Shown in pieces: positions 60,622-64,000 of a stretch of 64,000 nt of DNA; within the stretch, counting starts at the first letter, position 1, and each line of letters begins with the position of its first letter. The notes under the pieces are model-generated. The model did no database searches, had not been told where the DNA came from, and saw only the letters and a program-made list of their open reading frames with translations. The position numbers and the translations under genes were made by a program. This DNA is from Microbacterium sp. USTB-Y (GTDB taxonomy: Bacteria; Actinomycetota; Actinomycetes; Actinomycetales; Microbacteriaceae), in NCBI RefSeq assembly GCF_023703415.1, contig NZ_JAGMTU010000002.1, forward strand, positions 62,001-126,000, written 5' to 3'.

Positions 60622-62262
60622 ATGACGGACTTCGACGAGGATGTCGTGGTGATCGGATCCGGATTCGGCGGTTCCGTCGCGGCCCTCCGGCTGGCGGAGA
60701 AGGGATACCGTGTGCGGGTCTACGAGGCCGGGCGCCGCTTCGCGGACGAGGACTTCGCCAGGACGAACTGGAACGTGCGGCGCTACCTGTGGGCGCCCGC
60801 GTTCGGCTGCTTCGGCGTGCAGCGGATCCATCGGCTCCCGCACGTGATGATCCTTGCCGGGGCGGGCGTCGGCGGCGGATCGCTCAATTACGCCAACACG
60901 CTCTATCAGCCGGGAGCCGCCTTCTTCGAGGACCCGCAGTGGGCCGGCATCGCGCCCTGGCAGGACGAACTCGGCCCGCACTACGCGACGGCCAAGCGCA
61001 TGCTGGGCGTGGTGGAGCACTATCCGCACACCGGGCCGGTGGAGCGCATCATGGCCGGTGCCGCCGAGGATCTCGGGGTCGCCGCTTCCTTCCGACGGGC
61101 ACCCGTCGGCGTGTACTTCGGCAGACCCGGCGAGACCGTCGAGGATCCGTTCTTCGGCGGCGAGGGTCCCGCACGGACCGGTTGCACGCTCTGCGGCAAC
61201 TGCATGGTGGGCTGCCGCGTCGGCGCGAAGAACACCCTCGTGAAGAACTACCTCGCGCTCGCGGAGCGACGCGGCGTCGTCGTCGAGGCGCTCCGCACCG
61301 TCGTCGAGGTGCGCGAGCGCGCGGAGGGAGGATTCTCCGTCACGACCCGCCGCAGCGGCGCCTGGGGTCGAGGTCGCACGCGCACCGTCACCGCCGAGCA
61401 GGTGGTCTTCGCGGCGGGCACGTGGGGCACCCAGCAGCTGCTGCACCGGATGAAGGCCTCCGGCGCGCTGCCGCGGATCCCGGATGCGCTCGGCCGGCTC
61501 ACCCGCACCAACTCGGAGGCGCTCGACGGGGCGGTCTCCACCGCCGTGCCGGCCGGCGCGGAGTACGCACGCGGCGTGGCGATCACCACCTCGTTCCATG
61601 TGGACGACCGCACGCATGTCGAGAACGTGCGCTACGGTCCCGGATCCAACCTCATGGGGGCCTTGGCGACCGTCCTGGTGCCCGGCGATCGTCCGCTGCT
61701 TCGACGGCTCGGCGCGCTGTGCGGCGCGGCGCTGAGACATCCGATCCGGCAGCTCCGGCTCGGGTCGCTGCGCCGCTGGAGCGAACGCGGGATCATCGCC
61801 CTCGTCATGCAGAACGCGGACAACTCCTTGACGCTGTCGCTGCGTCGGCGGTTCGGCAGGGACGTGCTCACCAGTGCCCAAGGCCACGGCGCGCCGAATC
61901 CCAGCCACCTTCCCGAGGCGCACCGTGCGGCGGAGGCGATCGCGAGACGCATGACCGCGGAGACGGGCGTGCCTGCCGATGCCCGCGGATCCTGGCCGGA
62001 GGTGTTCGGCATCCCGCTCACCGCCCACTTCCTCGGCGGAGCGGTGCTCTCCGACGCCCCCGAACACGGCGTCGTCGATCCCTACCACCGGGTGTGGGGA
62101 CATCCCGGACTCTCCGTCGTCGACGGCTCCGCGGTGCCGGCGAACCCCGGGGTCAACCCCTCACTCACGATCACCGCCCTCGCGGAGCGCGCACTCTCGT
62201 ACTGGCCGCGCCGAGGCGAGCCCGATGCCCGGCCGGAGCAGGCCGCGTCTCGGGGTCGCTGA
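60622..62262 (+). CDS. GMC-family FAD oxidoreductase, cholesterol-oxidase-like, with four-cysteine motif
   Basis: 546 residues. DVVVIGSGFGGSVAALRLAEKGYRV is the dinucleotide fold (key GSGFGGSVAALRL), HVMILAGAGVGGGSLNY the FAD signature, and GHPGLSVVDGSAVPANPGVNPSLTITALAERA the C-terminal GMC active-site region (key VNPSLTI). A GCTLCGNCMVGC cluster near residue 190 could hold a metal or Fe-S centre, as seen in some cholesterol oxidase relatives. The substrate is likely a lipid alcohol. Its last codons and stop are supplied by the tandem repeat at 62230-62390, so the tail (RPEQAASRGR) is probably not conserved. Confidence 0.88.
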   Translation: MTDFDEDVVVIGSGFGGSVAALRLAEKGYRVRVYEAGRRFADEDFARTNWNVRRYLWAPAFGCFGVQRIHRLPHVMILAGAGVGGGSLNYANTLYQPGAAFFEDPQWAGIAPWQDELGPHYATAKRMLGVVEHYPHTGPVERIMAGAAEDLGVAASFRRAPVGVYFGRPGETVEDPFFGGEGPARTGCTLCGNCMVGCRVGAKNTLVKNYLALAERRGVVVEALRTVVEVRERAEGGFSVTTRRSGAWGRGRTRTVTAEQVVFAAGTWGTQQLLHRMKASGALPRIPDALGRLTRTNSEALDGAVSTAVPAGAEYARGVAITTSFHVDDRTHVENVRYGPGSNLMGALATVLVPGDRPLLRRLGALCGAALRHPIRQLRLGSLRRWSERGIIALVMQNADNSLTLSLRRRFGRDVLTSAQGHGAPNPSHLPEAHRAAEAIARRMTAETGVPADARGSWPEVFGIPLTAHFLGGAVLSDAPEHGVVDPYHRVWGHPGLSVVDGSAVPANPGVNPSLTITALAERALSYWPRRGEPDARPEQAASRGR

Positions 62263-62390
62263 GCGAGCACGGCGGGAGCAGACGGCGTCCCGGGGGCCGT
62301 TGAGCGAGCACGGCCGGAGCAGACGGCGTCCCGGGGTCGTTGAGCGCGCACGGCGGGAGCAGGCGGCGTCCCGGGGGCGTTGAGCGAGCA
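62230..62390. repeat. Four tandem 40-bp units
   Basis: Units at 62230-62269, 62270-62310, 62311-62350 and 62351-62390. Each follows CGGCSGGAGCAGRCGGCGTC then CCGGGGTCGTTGAGCGAGCA with few changes, and the second is one base longer. The first unit overlaps the 3' end of the GMC gene and contributes its stop codon. It precedes the hairpin element. Confidence 0.88.
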
Positions 62391-62407
62391 CGGCCGCAGG
62401 CCGAGCA

Positions 62408-62460
62408 AGACGAAACGCGGTTCCCTGCAGGCTAGGCCTGAGGGGAACCGCGTTTCGTCT
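62408..62460. repeat. Palindromic repeat element, copy 2
   Basis: Perfect 18-bp arms (62408-62425 and 62443-62460, containing AGACGAAACGCGGTTCCC) surround a 17-nt loop that itself holds CAGGC-TAG-GCCTG. The core AGACGAAACGCGG is the same as in the element at 25804-25917. It lies between convergent genes and probably terminates both. Confidence 0.88.
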
Positions 62461-62499
62461 CGGTCGCGCGACGCGCGTCCTCGTCAACGACCTCGAGGG

Positions 62500-64000
62500 T
62501 CAGGCGCTCGCGATGCCGCGGATCGCCGGAGTGTGGAACGTGGCGCCGAACACGCGCTCCGACGCACCCTCGCGATCGAGGTACGGCGACGCGCCGCCGT
62601 CGATGAACGGCCAGCCCGCGCCGAGGATGAGGCACAGGTCGATGTCCTCGACCTCGGGCACCACGCCTTCGTCGAGCATGAGCTTGATCTCCTGCGCGAG
62701 CCCGTCCTGCACGCGGCGGAGGATCTCGGCGGCGGGCGTCGGGGTCGAGCCCGCGGCCTGCTTCACGAGCTTGTCCGCGGCCTTGGTGAAGCCGGTCACC
62801 CGGCCGCCCTTGTCCTTCTCGACGACCTCGGGCAGATCGGCGAGCGCGTGGAAGTTCTCGTTCGCGTAGAAGCGCTCCGGGAACGCGTGCACCATGGTGT
62901 CCTGCACGTGCGCGGCGACCTTCCAGCCGACCAGGTCGATGAGCTGGAACGGTCCCATCGGCAGCCCGAGCGGTCCGAAGGCCTTCTCGACGTCGGCGAC
63001 GGGCGTGCCCTCGTAGACGGCGCGCGCGGCCTCGCCCATGACCTTGGCGAGAAGGCGGTTCACCACGAAGCCGGGGGCGTCGGCGGTGAGCACCGCGTTC
63101 TTGCCCAGGCCCTTCGCGACGACGAAGGCGGTCGACAGTGCGGCATCGGTGGTCGTCGGCGTCTTCACGATCTCGATCAGCGGCATGACCGCGACCGGGT
63201 TGAAGAAGTGGAAGCCGACCAGCCGCTCGGGATGAGCGAGCTGGGATCCGATCTCCTCGACCGAGAGCGAGGACGTGTTGGTCGCGAGGATGGCGTCCTC
63301 GGCGACGATCTTCTCGATCTCGCCGAACACCGCCTGCTTCACGCCGACCTCCTCGAACACGGCCTCGATCACGAAGTCGCAGTCGGCATAGAGGCTCTTG
63401 TCGGTCGTCCCGGTGACGAGGGCGCGCAGCTTGTTCGCGGAGTCCGCGTCCAGGCGGCCCTTCGCCTCGAGCTTGCCGATCTCGTCGTGGATGTAGGCGA
63501 CGCCCTTGTCGACGCGCGCCTGGTCGAGATCGGTGATGAGCACCGGCACCTGGAGCTTCCGCACGAACAGCAGCGCGAACTGGCTCGCCATGAGGCCGGC
63601 GCCGATGATGCCGACCTTGGTGACCTTCTTCGCGAGCGCCTTGTCGGGCGCGCCGACGGGGCGCTTGGCGCGCTTCTGCACGAGATCGAACGCGTACATC
63701 GACGCGGCGAACTGGTCGCCCGTGACGAGGTCGGCGAGGGCCTCGTCCTCCCGGGCGAACCCTTCCTCCCTGCTCCCGCTCTTCGCCTTGTCGAGCAGGT
63801 CGAGGGCCACGTAGGGAGACCGGGGCACGGTGCCGATCTTCGACTCCAGCATGCCGCGGGCCATCTTGATGGCGATCGGCCACTTGGTGAGACGCTCGAT
63901 CTTGCCGGGCTCGTTCTTCCGCTCGACCTTCTTGCCGCCGAGCACCGCGTCCGCCCAGCGCAGCGAGTCCTCGAGGAAGTTCGCGGCGGGGAAGATCGCG
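62500..64000 (-). CDS. 3-hydroxyacyl-CoA dehydrogenase, multifunctional FadB/FadJ type (5' end outside window)
   Basis: At least 500 residues visible; the coding frame continues past base 64000, where the enoyl-CoA hydratase half would start. The visible part has a linker and then the NAD fold KVTKVGIIGAGLMASQFALLF (key GIIGAGLMASQ), VGFHFFNPVAVMPLIEIVKT (the dehydrogenase signature) and FVVNRLLAKVMGEA. It oxidises 3-hydroxyacyl-CoA in beta-oxidation, with hydratase activity in the missing half. The C-terminus resembles FadJ-like long forms. It is convergent with the GMC gene across the repeat element. No start codon is assigned. Confidence 0.9.
   Translation of the reverse strand, partial: AIFPAANFLEDSLRWADAVLGGKKVERKNEPGKIERLTKWPIAIKMARGMLESKIGTVPRSPYVALDLLDKAKSGSREEGFAREDEALADLVTGDQFAASMYAFDLVQKRAKRPVGAPDKALAKKVTKVGIIGAGLMASQFALLFVRKLQVPVLITDLDQARVDKGVAYIHDEIGKLEAKGRLDADSANKLRALVTGTTDKSLYADCDFVIEAVFEEVGVKQAVFGEIEKIVAEDAILATNTSSLSVEEIGSQLAHPERLVGFHFFNPVAVMPLIEIVKTPTTTDAALSTAFVVAKGLGKNAVLTADAPGFVVNRLLAKVMGEAARAVYEGTPVADVEKAFGPLGLPMGPFQLIDLVGWKVAAHVQDTMVHAFPERFYANENFHALADLPEVVEKDKGGRVTGFTKAADKLVKQAAGSTPTPAAEILRRVQDGLAQEIKLMLDEGVVPEVEDIDLCLILGAGWPFIDGGASPYLDREGASERVFGATFHTPAIRGIASA

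Noticed and set aside
62230..62390. Possible CRISPR array
   Set aside because: The 40-bp units are directly contiguous, with no unique spacers and no cas genes nearby.

Overview
The window is chromosomal DNA from a high-GC actinobacterium. Gene content and order point to the Microbacteriaceae, most likely Microbacterium or a close relative: SepH, DUF4191, DUF4193, DUF3093, DUF3710, DUF3159 and DUF7455 proteins, polyphosphate glucokinase, a two-lipoyl SucB, a glnA2-glnE pair and dense GTG starts. I see no prophage, insertion sequence, CRISPR array, tRNA or rRNA. It is mostly a core housekeeping segment with accessory patches. Genes are tightly packed and no stretch over about 300 bases lacks a gene.

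Layout. 1-5102: a partial YchJ protein, a zinc-ribbon protein, an aldo/keto reductase, a PolA-like exonuclease/polymerase, the RNase P RNA (rnpB) with a strong terminator, and polyphosphate glucokinase. 5169-13192: nitrogen assimilation (glnA2, glnE, and glnA on the other strand with a GlnR-type box), with a lipid kinase and a coiled-coil protein between. 13356-17906: an RDD membrane protein, a retropepsin-like protease divergent from a RimK ligase that carries a TrkA-C domain, a DUF4191 protein, and a pseudokinase-like membrane protein. 17918-22597: pepA-lpdA-sucB. 22708-26951: a PAC2 protein, the principal sigma factor coupled to a CofE-like ligase, and an ATP-grasp protein. 27068-31912: two complementary degenerate alanine racemases, a DUF7455 protein, topoisomerase IV ParE and a GNAT acetyltransferase. 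31925-38196: an arginase-family protein, a glycosyltransferase, and a four-gene operon (reductase, metallo-hydrolase, adenylate-forming ligase, ketosynthase III) that looks like an uncharacterised lipid or polyketide pathway. 38215-45954: ParC, a phosphodiesterase-family protein, SepH and a run of conserved small actinobacterial proteins with dUTPase. 46149-52484: aconitase under a palindromic operator, a membrane protein, citrate synthase, and a divergent HTH-citrate synthase fusion. 52546-62262: dxs, a TetR/membrane-protein pair, and a glpD-TetR-AGPS-like-lipid kinase-GMC oxidoreductase cluster. 62500-64000: a fatty-acid oxidation protein running off the end.

How it works together. Two regions concern lipid chemistry (34154-38196 and 55909-62262), one the lower TCA cycle (sucB/lpd, acn, citrate synthases), and one nitrogen assimilation. 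Many genes have a TANNNT hexamer 6-8 nt before an ATG or GTG, the signature of leaderless transcription. Convergent gene pairs are closed by strong hairpins, two of which belong to the same repeated element.

Most interesting candidates: the two tandem alanine-racemase-like proteins, one keeping the PLP lysine and the other the catalytic tyrosine; the OleA/C/D-like four-gene operon; the DNA-binding citrate synthase that has lost an active-site histidine; and the pseudokinase-like membrane protein. All functions come from reading motifs; no database search was run.
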